From positions 1 to 64,000 of the forward strand of contig NZ_CP136651.1 in NCBI RefSeq assembly GCF_036784765.1: a DNA stretch of 64,000 nucleotides. The letters run 5' to 3'. This document shows positions 29,781-37,723 of this stretch, one piece after another; position 1 is the stretch's first letter, and each line of letters starts with the position of its first letter. The notes under the pieces were generated by a model, which did not search any database, was not told the origin of the DNA, and saw nothing but the letters and a program-made list of their open reading frames with translations. The stretch is from Novosphingobium sp. ZN18A2 (lineage in GTDB: Bacteria; Pseudomonadota; Alphaproteobacteria; Sphingomonadales; Sphingomonadaceae). The position numbers and the translations under genes are program-made.

Positions 29781-31250
29781 CTATCTGGGGATTACAGAGA
29801 ACGGCGGCAAGGGATGCCATCCCCAAGGCGACTGGGCAAACCCGGTTACGGAACTGCGCACCAGTGACCAGCGCAAGGGCCGTGCAATAGGAATATAGCC
29901 GTTTGTCGCCGTGATTTCGGCTTCCGCTTCTGCCAGAAGGGCGGCGCGCTGGCGCGGATCGGTCGCCGCCCGCGCTTCGGCCAGCCGGGCGTCCGCATCC
30001 AGGCTGCATACCGCGCGTCCCGCCGCGCAACTGAGCTGGTTGAGAAACCAAGAAGCGCGGCCATAGCGTGCCACCATGTCGACAAGTCGCAGGTCCGCCG
30101 ATTCGTTTTCCGCAACCTGCTTCACGTCCACGCCGATCGCCGCGAAATCCGACCGGACCCGGTCGAACACCAGCTTGGAACCGGGACCACCCGGAATCGC
30201 GATCCGCAAGACCGGCGCGGCATGGTCCGTCGCCTTCCACTTGGTCACCAGCGCGGCCGCTGCCCGCCTTCGTTCTTCCATGGACATCCCGGTCCAGCGC
30301 TCGCCGATCGTTCCCAGATCGTCTTCCACATCGGGCGAGACGACGCGCGTGGTGGATTTCCAGCCACCCACGTTGAACGCCGCGATCAGGGCATCGCGGT
30401 CTATCGCCATGGCCAGCGCCTCGCGATTGGCGGGATTTGCCAGAAATCCGCGATCATTGGCCACCACGAAACCGTAAAGCCCGATCACCGGATCGAGGCG
30501 CACGTTCCCGCGCGACAAACCGCCAATTCCGGCAAGCGGCAGGCTGTCGACATCGCCGCCCAGCACAACATCGACAAAGCCATCGTTGAACCGTTCGACC
30601 GCGCGGCTTGCCCCTTCCAGTTCCAGGTTCAGGCTACGGTGCCGCCGGGAAAAGTCTTCCTCGGGCGAAAGGCCGCGCTGCTCTGGCGGAACGGGCGCCA
30701 GCAGCACACCTTCCCCTTTGACCGCCACCGAAAGCGAACCCGATCCCTGTCCCTTGCGCAGCAGCCCCAGTTCGGGTTGCGCCAGAAGCGTCAACAGGTC
30801 CGGCATCGGGCTTTCGAGGTCTATCTCGATAACGCGCCCGGCCATGACGCGGACTTGCTCCACCGGTTCGAAATCGAGGCCCAGCGCCGTTCCCTTTAAC
30901 GCGGAAAGCGCCCTGCGCAGCGCGGCAGCCGCGTTTTCCGACGTGACGGCGGTGCCGTCGGGCCAGTTCCCGTCGCGCAGGCGGAAGATATAGCTCTCGC
31001 CGTCGTCGGTAACCAGCCAGCGGTCCGCCATGGCGGGGATGACGCGCCCTTGCGCATCGAAGCCGACCAGTCCTTCGACCGTGGCGGCGCGCAGCAATTG
31101 TCCGGCGGGGGAAAGCCTTACGCCTTTTTCACTGACCGCCTTTTCACTGCCCACGACGGCAATCGGCAGCGGCCCCTGTGCGCCGCGCGAACATGACGCC
31201 GCCAGGGCGATCCCGACAAGCGGGAGGACGAAGCGAAAAAACCGGACCAT
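29781..31250 (-). CDS. Orphan family 5 extracellular solute-binding lipoprotein
   Basis: A 489-aa lipoprotein (signal ending ALAAS|C) related to peptide/nickel ABC-transporter binding proteins (SBP family 5). It contains EGLVGFDAQGRVIPAMADRWLVTDDGESYIFRLRDGNWPDG, the usual N-terminal family block, and an NREALAMAIDRDALI segment. No permease or ATPase genes are adjacent, and the protein is shorter than many OppA-type proteins. It may work with an unlinked transporter or have another envelope role. Confidence 0.85.
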   Translation of the reverse strand: MVRFFRFVLPLVGIALAASCSRGAQGPLPIAVVGSEKAVSEKGVRLSPAGQLLRAATVEGLVGFDAQGRVIPAMADRWLVTDDGESYIFRLRDGNWPDGTAVTSENAAAALRRALSALKGTALGLDFEPVEQVRVMAGRVIEIDLESPMPDLLTLLAQPELGLLRKGQGSGSLSVAVKGEGVLLAPVPPEQRGLSPEEDFSRRHRSLNLELEGASRAVERFNDGFVDVVLGGDVDSLPLAGIGGLSRGNVRLDPVIGLYGFVVANDRGFLANPANREALAMAIDRDALIAAFNVGGWKSTTRVVSPDVEDDLGTIGERWTGMSMEERRRAAAALVTKWKATDHAAPVLRIAIPGGPGSKLVFDRVRSDFAAIGVDVKQVAENESADLRLVDMVARYGRASWFLNQLSCAAGRAVCSLDADARLAEARAATDPRQRAALLAEAEAEITATNGYIPIARPLRWSLVRSSVTGFAQSPWGWHPLPPFSVIPR

Positions 31251-31406
31251 CGCGCCTTCCTAGCACCATGATCGGGCCGGGTCAGCGCAGGACAGGCGCG
31301 ACATGCGCGTTTTCGCAAATCGCGCGATGCCAGGATCAGATCTTGCGCAGGTGGCCTGCTCCGCGCTGCTTCAGGATGGGTTTAAAAGGTGCCGGTCGGC
31401 CCAGCT

Positions 31407-31739
31407 TCAGGCCGAAGAGACTTGCGACTGTGCAGCCTTGGGATCGATATCCTCGACAAAGGCGATGCCGAAGCGATTGTCCTGAATCCAGGCGACGACG
31501 CCATCCACCCAGCCGACATTGCGCAGGTTCACGTGCACCTGCGAACCGCGCATCACCTTGACAGACCCTTCGGCCATCATGCCGCCGGCCGACAGGTTGC
31601 GAACCTTTACGCGATGATCGTCCTGTCTCTCGCCGACGCGCAGGTCCGCCATCAGAAACAGGCTTTCGCGCCCCAGTTGCCGATGATCGAGACCAGTCAC
31701 CTCAAGAATTCCGCTTTCCCCAAACGTGATACCGCTCAC
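31407..31739 (-). CDS. PilZ domain protein
   Basis: A 110-aa single PilZ domain, a c-di-GMP receptor fold. The HRVKVRNLSAGGMMAEG segment resembles the c-di-GMP-binding motif RxxxR...(D/N)xSxxG, although only part of the first arginine motif is evident (RQDDHRVKVR). The second half has GVVAWIQDNRFGIAFVED, usual for PilZ. The start is a GTG at 31739; an internal GTG is possible. It is monocistronic. Confidence 0.82.
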   Translation of the reverse strand: MSGITFGESGILEVTGLDHRQLGRESLFLMADLRVGERQDDHRVKVRNLSAGGMMAEGSVKVMRGSQVHVNLRNVGWVDGVVAWIQDNRFGIAFVEDIDPKAAQSQVSSA

Positions 31740-31925
31740 AGCCTGTCAGGCTTTCAACCTTCCGGACTGCACCGGGCGCCCGCCACATATCGCAGAGCGC
31801 TCTCCACGCTTGTTATACGCCAGTCGCAAATAACTGGTTAAACGCGGCGCGGCGGCGAACGATTGCCGGTAAGCGCGGGCCCGTCGTCGCGCGGATTCCA
31901 TAGGCCGGGCAGCGCCCGCGCCCGG

Positions 31926-32384
31926 TCAATTGTCGCGCGAAACCTTTTCGCGGCGTTCGTGCGCCTGTTGCGCTTCCACCGTCATGGTCGCGATCGGGCG
32001 GGCGATAAGGCGGCCAAGGCCGATCGGTTCGCCCGTCACTTCGCAAAAGCCGTATTCACCTTCGTCGATGCGGCGCATGGCCGAATCGATCTTGGCGATC
32101 AGCTTGCGCTGGCGGTCGCGCGTGCGCAGTTCGATTCCCCAGTCGGTTTCACTCGATGCCCGGTCGTTCAGATCGGGCTCGCGCAACGGGCCGTCCTGGA
32201 GCGAAGCCAGCGTTCCCGCCGATGCGGAAAGGATCGATTTCTTCCATTCCAGCAGAAGCCGCCGGAAATAATCCTGCTGCGCCTCACACATATAGGTTTC
32301 GTCGTCACTGGGAACATAGTCGCCCGGCATGGCGCGGCGCGCCTTGGCCAGTACGTCAATTTCATCGGCAATCATCGATGCCAC
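31926..32384 (-). CDS. dksA: RNA polymerase-binding protein DksA, zinc-less type
   Basis: Secondary-channel RNA polymerase factor acting with (p)ppGpp. The 152-aa product has the coiled-coil arm (about 25-105) and C-terminal globular part. The classic four-Cys zinc finger is reduced to one cysteine (YGFCEVTGEPIGLGRL, then TMTVEAQQAHERREK), the common alphaproteobacterial zinc-independent form. The GTG at 32384 was chosen because GGAGG lies 5 nt upstream; an ATG at 32375 is the alternative. Confidence 0.93.
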   Translation of the reverse strand: MASMIADEIDVLAKARRAMPGDYVPSDDETYMCEAQQDYFRRLLLEWKKSILSASAGTLASLQDGPLREPDLNDRASSETDWGIELRTRDRQRKLIAKIDSAMRRIDEGEYGFCEVTGEPIGLGRLIARPIATMTVEAQQAHERREKVSRDN

Positions 32385-32676
32385 AAGGCCCTCCAAGGTC
32401 GAAGATCGTCCGCCTGCAAACCCGGCCTGCTTCCGCCCGATCGACGCGGTGCAAGCTCTTGGATTGCGGCGCCTATAGGGATGCACGGCGGGCCGCACAA
32501 GCTCTTCCCCACGGTTGATACACAGTTCCGTATTAAGCGTTGCCGAACGGTTGCATTTGTAACGCTTCCGCCCGCGCGCACCGGCGAAAGGCGCGTTAAC
32601 CATTTGTTGACCTTGTTTGGTGACCTTGTGCTTACGGGCAGCCAAGGGGGACGCCCGAAGACGGGGGGCTCTTTCA

Positions 32677-33024
32677 ATGGAACAAGCCTGGATCAAACTG
32701 GTCGAAACCGAACGGACCGAAATCGACCACGCCGCGCACAGCGATGCGGCCAACCTGATGATCGCCACTTGCCTGGCCGCCGCCGCGCAGGGTGACCACA
32801 ATGCCTATTTCGACCTTGGCGTCGCCTATTCGACGGACGGCCACGGCGTTGCCTGCGATCTTGTGGAAGCGCACAAGTGGTTCAACCTGGCAGCCGTGGG
32901 CGGGCACGAGGAAGCAGCGCTTTGCCGCGCCGACATTTCGGACGAGATGACCGCGCGCGAAATCGCCGAAGCGCAGCGCCGCGCGCGCGAATGGATTGCC
33001 GCCACGCGCAGGGCGGCCGCCTGA
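32677..33024 (+). CDS. Sel1-repeat protein
   Basis: A 115-aa protein with one to two Sel1-like helical repeats (AYFDLGVAYSTDGHGVACDLVEAHKWFNLAAVGGHEEAALCRADI). The C-terminal helix is Arg/Ala rich (EAQRRAREWIAATRRAAA). Sel1 repeats mediate protein contacts; the partner is unknown. There is no signal peptide. The start ATG at 32677 begins MEQAWIKLVE, and upstream in-frame sequence looks non-coding. It is divergent from dksA across about 290 bp. Confidence 0.8.
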   Translation: MEQAWIKLVETERTEIDHAAHSDAANLMIATCLAAAAQGDHNAYFDLGVAYSTDGHGVACDLVEAHKWFNLAAVGGHEEAALCRADISDEMTAREIAEAQRRAREWIAATRRAAA

Positions 33025-33075
33025 CATCCACATTCGCGCCGCCCGCATTGGCGGCGCCTGCAACTGACAGGGGCT

Positions 33076-34206
33076 TCAGCCCTTCCTGAAGGGCATATGC
33101 CCGCCCAGCCAATCGCGATCCTGCGCAACGCCCGCACGCTCGCGCTCAAGAAAGTCGGCAACGGCGGCGCGGAACCCCGGATCGGCAATCCAGTGCGCCG
33201 ACCAGGTCTCTACCGGTTCATAGCCGCGCGCCATCTTGTGCCGGCCCTGCGCGCCTGCTTCCACCCGGTCCAGGCCCAGCGCTATCGCCGCGTCTATCGC
33301 CTGGTAATAGCAAAGCTCGAAATGCAGGAACGGCTTGTCGACAGTCGCGCCCCAATAGCGGCCGAACAGCGTATTCCCGCCGATGAAGTTGAGCGCGCCC
33401 GCCACCGGACGGTCTTCATCGAATGCCAGCACCAGCAGGATGCGGTCCGCCATACGCTCACCGATCAGGTCGAAGGCTTCGCGCGTCAGATAGGGCCGGC
33501 CCCACTTGCGCGCGCCGGTATCCTGATAGAACAGCCAGAACGCATCCCAGTGCTCGGACCGAATCACATCGCCGCGCAACGCCCGGATCTCCACACCGTC
33601 TTGCGCCCTTGCGCGTTCCTTGCGGATGTCCTTGCGCTTCCTTGAAGAGAGCGCGGCAAGGAAATCTTCGAAACTTTCGTATCCGCGGTTTTCCCAATGG
33701 AACTGGATATCGCTGCGCAGAAGCCAGCCCGCATCCTCGAACATCGGGCGCTGTGCCGGCTCAATGAACGTGGCGTGGGCCGAAGACAGATCGTTGCCTT
33801 CGCAAAGCTGCTCTGCCGCCCGCAAAAGCGGAATGCCCAGATCGGGACGGTCCCCCACCAGCAGGCGCGGGCCGGTTGCCGGCGTAAACGGGACGCTGAC
33901 CTGCAACTTGGGGTAATAGCTTCCCCCCGCGCGTTCCCACGCATCGGCCCATGAATGGTCGAACACGTATTCGCCCTGGCTGTGCCCCTTGAGATAGGCC
34001 GGCATGGCCGCGGCGGGCGCACCGTCATCGTCCTCGATCACGATCGGCAGCGGCGTCCATCCGCTTGTGCCGCCGACGCTGCCCGAATCTTCCAGCGCGG
34101 TCAGGAAGGCATGGCTGACGAAAGGATTGTCCGGGCCTGCCAGCCGGTCCCAGTCCGCGGCCGGGATCGCGCCGACCGACTGGCCGATGCGCGCCACCAG
34201 GCTCAC
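33076..34206 (-). CDS. GNAT-type N-acetyltransferase family protein (DUF482)
   Basis: A 376-aa protein of the peptidogalycan-biosynthesis-like/DUF482 family, with a double GNAT-like fold: GEYVFDHSWADAWERAGGSYYPKLQVSVPFTPATGPRLL in the N-half and GRYWGATVDKPFLHFELCYYQAIDAAI plus GAQGRHKMARGYEP in the C-half. The substrate is unknown. The start overlaps the stop of the GDPD gene by 4 bp (ATGA). It is the last gene of a five-gene overlapping operon. Confidence 0.85.
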   Translation of the reverse strand: MSLVARIGQSVGAIPAADWDRLAGPDNPFVSHAFLTALEDSGSVGGTSGWTPLPIVIEDDDGAPAAAMPAYLKGHSQGEYVFDHSWADAWERAGGSYYPKLQVSVPFTPATGPRLLVGDRPDLGIPLLRAAEQLCEGNDLSSAHATFIEPAQRPMFEDAGWLLRSDIQFHWENRGYESFEDFLAALSSRKRKDIRKERARAQDGVEIRALRGDVIRSEHWDAFWLFYQDTGARKWGRPYLTREAFDLIGERMADRILLVLAFDEDRPVAGALNFIGGNTLFGRYWGATVDKPFLHFELCYYQAIDAAIALGLDRVEAGAQGRHKMARGYEPVETWSAHWIADPGFRAAVADFLERERAGVAQDRDWLGGHMPFRKG

Positions 34207-34976
34207 GACAGGACCGCGCCCTCGGCAATGGGCGCATCGGCGTGAAGTGTCGCGCGTTCAAGATGCTCGTCGCTGCGCACCGTCCAGGTGAGGACCGGCA
34301 GGCCGCGTCGGCGCTGCGCGGCGGCAAAGCGGCTCGGCAGGTCGCGAATGTCATAGGCCAGGAATTCGGGCCGCGCGGTCCACAACGCCCAGCGCAGGCG
34401 CAACCGGCGCGCCAGCGTTGGCCTTGCGTCCTCGGTCATCACAAGGCCGCGCACGATGTGGGGCGAATACTTGCCGAACCAGCGCGAGACGCGCGGATCG
34501 AAGCTCATCACCGCAACCGGCCCCTGATACCCTTCCAGCACGCGGCGCACCGCCAGGCACAACGGAACGATGCGCACGTCCGCGCGGGACTTTATCTCGA
34601 TAAGCAGCGGCACCCTTCCGGCAACCTGCCCCAGCACCTTGTGCAGGCCGGGGATCGTGTCGGAACCGCCTGACAGCGCGATCGCGGAAAGCTGCGACAG
34701 GCTGCGGTCGATCACCGGGCCGCTTTCGCCGGTCAGCCGGTCAAGCTCCCAGTCGTGGAACACGACCGCCTGCCCGTCGCTGGTGCGCTGCACGTCGCAC
34801 TCTATCCCGAAGCCGCGCGCAATCGCCGCGCCGAACGCGGCCGGAGAGTTTTCCGGTACGCCCGCGCCGTGCAGCCCGCGATGGGCATAGGTCACCCCCG
34901 CCATCCAGCGCACGCGCGCCGGCCGGGGCGCCGGTGCAAACCAGCCGTCAAGCAGGGCGAACGGCGACAACGGCAT
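34203..34976 (-). CDS. Glycerophosphodiester phosphodiesterase family protein
   Basis: TIM-barrel hydrolase of phospholipid-derived diesters. The 257-aa product has the catalytic pair of the family, AHRGLHG (His followed by Arg) and IECDVQRTSDGQAVVFHDWELDRLTG, plus LLIEIKS. There is no clear signal peptide, so it is probably cytoplasmic. Its start overlaps the end of the RidA gene by 29 bp and its stop overlaps the next gene by 4 bp. Confidence 0.9.
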   Translation of the reverse strand: MPLSPFALLDGWFAPAPRPARVRWMAGVTYAHRGLHGAGVPENSPAAFGAAIARGFGIECDVQRTSDGQAVVFHDWELDRLTGESGPVIDRSLSQLSAIALSGGSDTIPGLHKVLGQVAGRVPLLIEIKSRADVRIVPLCLAVRRVLEGYQGPVAVMSFDPRVSRWFGKYSPHIVRGLVMTEDARPTLARRLRLRWALWTARPEFLAYDIRDLPSRFAAAQRRRGLPVLTWTVRSDEHLERATLHADAPIAEGAVLS

Positions 34977-35418
34977 CGATTTCCACGGCCACGCCCAGCG
35001 GCAGGGCCGGCACACCCACCGCGCTGCGCGCATGTCGGCCGGCATCGCCGAACACCGCCAGCATCAGTTCCGAAGCGCCGTTGGCGACCTTTGGCTGATC
35101 GGTGAAGTCGGGCGTCGAGTTGATGAAGGCCCCCAGTTTCACGATCCGCTCCACCCGGTCGAGCGAACCGCCAAGCGCCGCCTTGACCTGCGCAAGGATC
35201 ATCAATCCGCAGCCCTGCGCGGCAAGGATGCCCTGTTCAAGCGTAACGTCTTCACCCAGCCGTCCGCGAAACAGCTTGCCGTCGACGAAAGAGACCTGTC
35301 CCGAAACGTGAACAAGCCCGTTCGCTTCGACCGTGGGAACATAGGCCGCGACCGGCGCCGCCGGTTCGGGCAGGATCAGGCCGAGTTCGGCGAGGCGGGC
35401 CGAAACCGCATCAGTCAT
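34948..35418 (-). CDS. RidA family protein
   Basis: A 156-aa YjgF/YER057c/UK114-family protein, longer than classical RidA (about 130 aa) and of the branch with the form ARLAELGLILPEP. Conserved blocks are VHVSGQVSF, GCGLMILAQVKAALGGSLDRVERIVKLGAFINSTPDF and ARSAVGVPALPLGVAVEIDAVV. The central Arg of true imine deaminases is at the ARSAVGV segment. Enamine/imine deamination is possible but not certain for this branch. Its start overlaps the HAD gene by 4 bp. Confidence 0.88.
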   Translation of the reverse strand: MTDAVSARLAELGLILPEPAAPVAAYVPTVEANGLVHVSGQVSFVDGKLFRGRLGEDVTLEQGILAAQGCGLMILAQVKAALGGSLDRVERIVKLGAFINSTPDFTDQPKVANGASELMLAVFGDAGRHARSAVGVPALPLGVAVEIDAVVAVRPA

Positions 35419-36044
35419 CGCTTGTCTCCGTTTATGCGTTCGAGCAGCCAGGGCAGCGCGCGCTCCCACTGGTCGATCCGGGCATGGGCATGGCCTGCCT
35501 CATGCGCGCAATCGATATGCGGCGCCAGCATCGGCTCTCCGCACAAGTGCAGCCGCATGACGTGCGGCGTCGCTTCCGCCGCGCTGGCATGATGCTGCGG
35601 CAGATCGTCGATAAACACCGCGCGGCTGGGCGCGTATTCGTCCAGGATCGCCTTCAGCGCCGGGCCTTTCGGCCCCTGGTTGGTGAACACGCGCGCATCG
35701 ACGCCCACATCGCGCAACTGCTGCGCGCGGGTCTGCTGGCGGTGGTCGTTGAGGTTGGTCAGGATCACCACGTCGGCATGATCGGACAAGGCGTTGATGC
35801 CTTCAACCGCGCCCGCAATCGCCTGCTGGCGGTGCATCTCCGTATCGAAAAAGGCGTTCAGCAGCCGCCAGATCTCTTCGGGCTCCACCAGCTTGCCGGT
35901 GTCGCGATGGGTCAGCGCCTTGCCGAAATCGGCTGAATTCATCGTGAAGTCGATGCCGTGCGCTTCGTCCAGCCACGCGCGGAACGGGGCGACCATGTGA
36001 AGGATCACTTCGTCGCAATCGCTGATTACCAACGGGCGGCTCAT
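35415..36044 (-). CDS. HAD family hydrolase
   Basis: A 209-aa haloacid-dehalogenase-fold phosphatase. Motif I is SDCDEVIL (nucleophile Asp9, second Asp11), followed by a helical cap, TNLNDHRQQT as motif II, GPKGPALKAIL (Lys) and FIDDLPQHH as motif IV. The substrate is unknown; the genes around it suggest metabolite repair. It overlaps both neighbours by 4 bp, an arrangement that couples translation. Confidence 0.88.
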   Translation of the reverse strand: MSRPLVISDCDEVILHMVAPFRAWLDEAHGIDFTMNSADFGKALTHRDTGKLVEPEEIWRLLNAFFDTEMHRQQAIAGAVEGINALSDHADVVILTNLNDHRQQTRAQQLRDVGVDARVFTNQGPKGPALKAILDEYAPSRAVFIDDLPQHHASAAEATPHVMRLHLCGEPMLAPHIDCAHEAGHAHARIDQWERALPWLLERINGDKR

Positions 36045-36271
36045 GCCAGTTTCTCCCTTGCGGCGACGATATCACCTGGCTCCACCTGCAACGCTTGCGC
36101 GGCGGCGACAAGATCCGGCTCATGCGCGGCCAGGAAATCGAGCACGGCGCCCAGCACAGACGGATCGTCCAGCCCGCCGCGCAAGGCGTCGGGCGTGAGG
36201 CCCGTCAACGACAGCAGGCGGTCTGCGCGCGGCGCGTCGGCCAGCACCCAGCCGAGCGCCGACAGCGCCAA
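36041..36271 (-). CDS. DUF3572 family protein
   Basis: A 76-aa helical protein (ALSALGWVLADAPRADRLLSLTGLTPDALRGG) matching DUF3572, which is commonly next to divK in alphaproteobacteria. The only standard start is the TTG at 36271. The frame stays open about 20 codons further upstream with family-like sequence (RERSIAPDPQALA), but without ATG, GTG or TTG, so the true start may be a rare codon near 36107-36110, preceded by GGAAGG. Function is unknown. Its stop overlaps the HAD start. Confidence 0.75.
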   Translation of the reverse strand: MALSALGWVLADAPRADRLLSLTGLTPDALRGGLDDPSVLGAVLDFLAAHEPDLVAAAQALQVEPGDIVAAREKLA

Positions 36272-36383
36272 CGCCTGCGGATCAGGAGCGATGGATCGTT
36301 CACGAATGATTGTCAGGGCCTTCCCGGGTCAATAGAGCCAGTAATGACATAGGTGGTGTCGGATCGGGCTTGCGGAAGCGTCA

Positions 36384-36746
36384 GTGGCAAAAAGAATTCT
36401 GGTTGTCGAGGACAACGACCTCAATCGCAAGCTGTTCTGCGACCTGCTGACAGCCAACGGTTTCGCCGTGGAGCCGGTTCCTGACGGGCGCGAGGCGCTG
36501 GATCGCGCGCGGCTGTTCGTGCCGAACCTTGTCATCATGGACATACAGTTGCCCAATATCTCGGGGCTTGAACTGATAGAGGCGCTGAAAGCCGATACGG
36601 ACCTGCGCACGATCCCGGTGCTGGCCGTTACCGCCTATGCCGGAAAGGGAGACGAGGAACGCATCCGCGACGCCGGTGCGGAGGGATACCTTGCCAAGCC
36701 GGTATCGATCGGCCCGTTCATGACGGCGGTGAAGGCCCTGCTCTAA
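36384..36746 (+). CDS. divK: Single-domain response regulator, DivK-like
   Basis: A 120-aa stand-alone receiver domain: acidic pocket Glu9-Asp10, phospho-acceptor Asp53 in LVIMDIQLPNISG, conserved Thr near 83 (AVTAYAG) and Lys105 (LAKPVS). In Caulobacter DivK relays polarity kinase signals to CtrA. The DUF3572 neighbour supports DivK over generic CheY-like proteins. The start is a GTG with GGAAG upstream. No pleD follows here. Confidence 0.88.
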   Translation: MAKRILVVEDNDLNRKLFCDLLTANGFAVEPVPDGREALDRARLFVPNLVIMDIQLPNISGLELIEALKADTDLRTIPVLAVTAYAGKGDEERIRDAGAEGYLAKPVSIGPFMTAVKALL

Positions 36747-37363
36747 CCGGAGAGCCTGCCGAAATCCTCGATCAATTGCTCCCCGCCGAACAGGACGACG
36801 GTAACGCACAGGCCGACCACGAAAATACGGTAGGCATAGCCCAGATACCGGTACTTCTTTTTCTGCATGACCATGCCGTTCTGGTAGATATCGCGCAGGA
36901 TCGTGCGGAAAACGGTTTCGTCCGCGTAGAGCTCTTCCATCACCGAATCGATCCATTCGTCCTCTGGCGACTGGGTGAAAACGCCGAAGAACAGCTTGTT
37001 CGGCTTGGCGCCGGGCGGCAGCCGGGTCTTCTTCATGGTGATGGACGGCAGCACCGAATAGACCGCGCAAAGCGCCGAAAGGAACGCGGACAGCGCCAGG
37101 ACCATCATCGACAGCGTAAGCGGCCCGCTGCGCGCCTGACCGACCACGATCGTGAAAACCAGGAACGTGGCGCCCATCAGCATCGATGCCTTGCGATCCG
37201 CCATTTGCGACAGTTGCATGGTCATCTGTTGCAGCGTGCGCACAAGATGGATGGCGTGGTTGGAAAAGCCCGTTGGCGACATGCTGGAAGGCGTCGCGCG
37301 GGGGCGGTCCGGAGTATCTTCCGAAAGCGGCAGGATTTCCGCAGTTTGCGGCGGCTTTTCCAT
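36743..37363 (-). CDS. Pycsar-effector-like transmembrane protein (DUF5706)
   Basis: A 206-aa protein with a cytosolic N-terminus, a conserved QMADRKASMLMGATFLVFTIVV helix start, two central transmembrane helices, a loop with FTQSPEDEWIDSVMEELYADE, and a final C-terminal helix. This matches the PycTM/DUF5706 family, whose members act as cyclic-nucleotide-activated membrane effectors in Pycsar antiphage systems. No cyclase lies adjacent, so this may be a housekeeping relative. It overlaps the divK end by 4 bp (convergent) and is divergent from the ACP-SPT pair. Confidence 0.78.
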   Translation of the reverse strand: MEKPPQTAEILPLSEDTPDRPRATPSSMSPTGFSNHAIHLVRTLQQMTMQLSQMADRKASMLMGATFLVFTIVVGQARSGPLTLSMMVLALSAFLSALCAVYSVLPSITMKKTRLPPGAKPNKLFFGVFTQSPEDEWIDSVMEELYADETVFRTILRDIYQNGMVMQKKKYRYLGYAYRIFVVGLCVTVVLFGGEQLIEDFGRLSG

Positions 37364-37472
37364 ATCCGTAAGGTGCCATAGAATCGTCTTCCTTGACAAG
37401 CAGGGCGCAAAGCCGCTTTTCCGCCGCAATCATCGTGCAGGGCCAGCGGCTCTTGCCGCAACGGAGACAAAA

Positions 37473-37712
37473 ATGGATCGCGCGCAAACCGCCGAGCGCA
37501 TCGCCGGCATCATCGAACCCTTCAACAAGAAGGGCGTCGCCATAACCGAAACGACCACCTTCGCCGGCGATCTGGAGTGGGACAGCCTCACCGTGATGGA
37601 TTTTGTCGCTGCCATCGAGGACGAGTTCGACATCATCATCAGCATGAACCAGCAGGCCGAGATCGAAACCTACGGCCAGCTGATCGACGCCGTATCGAAG
37701 CTCGCAGCCTGA
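37473..37712 (+). CDS. Acyl carrier protein dedicated to serine palmitoyltransferase
   Basis: A 79-aa acyl carrier protein. The phosphopantetheine serine lies in LEWDSLTVMDFVAAIEDEF (D-S-L motif). It sits 11 bp upstream of the serine palmitoyltransferase gene. In sphingomonads and Caulobacter such a specialised ACP supplies the acyl chain to SPT, so this role is well supported by context. ACGGAG lies just upstream of the ATG. Confidence 0.9.
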   Translation: MDRAQTAERIAGIIEPFNKKGVAITETTTFAGDLEWDSLTVMDFVAAIEDEFDIIISMNQQAEIETYGQLIDAVSKLAA

Positions 37713-37723
37713 GGACGCGCCAG

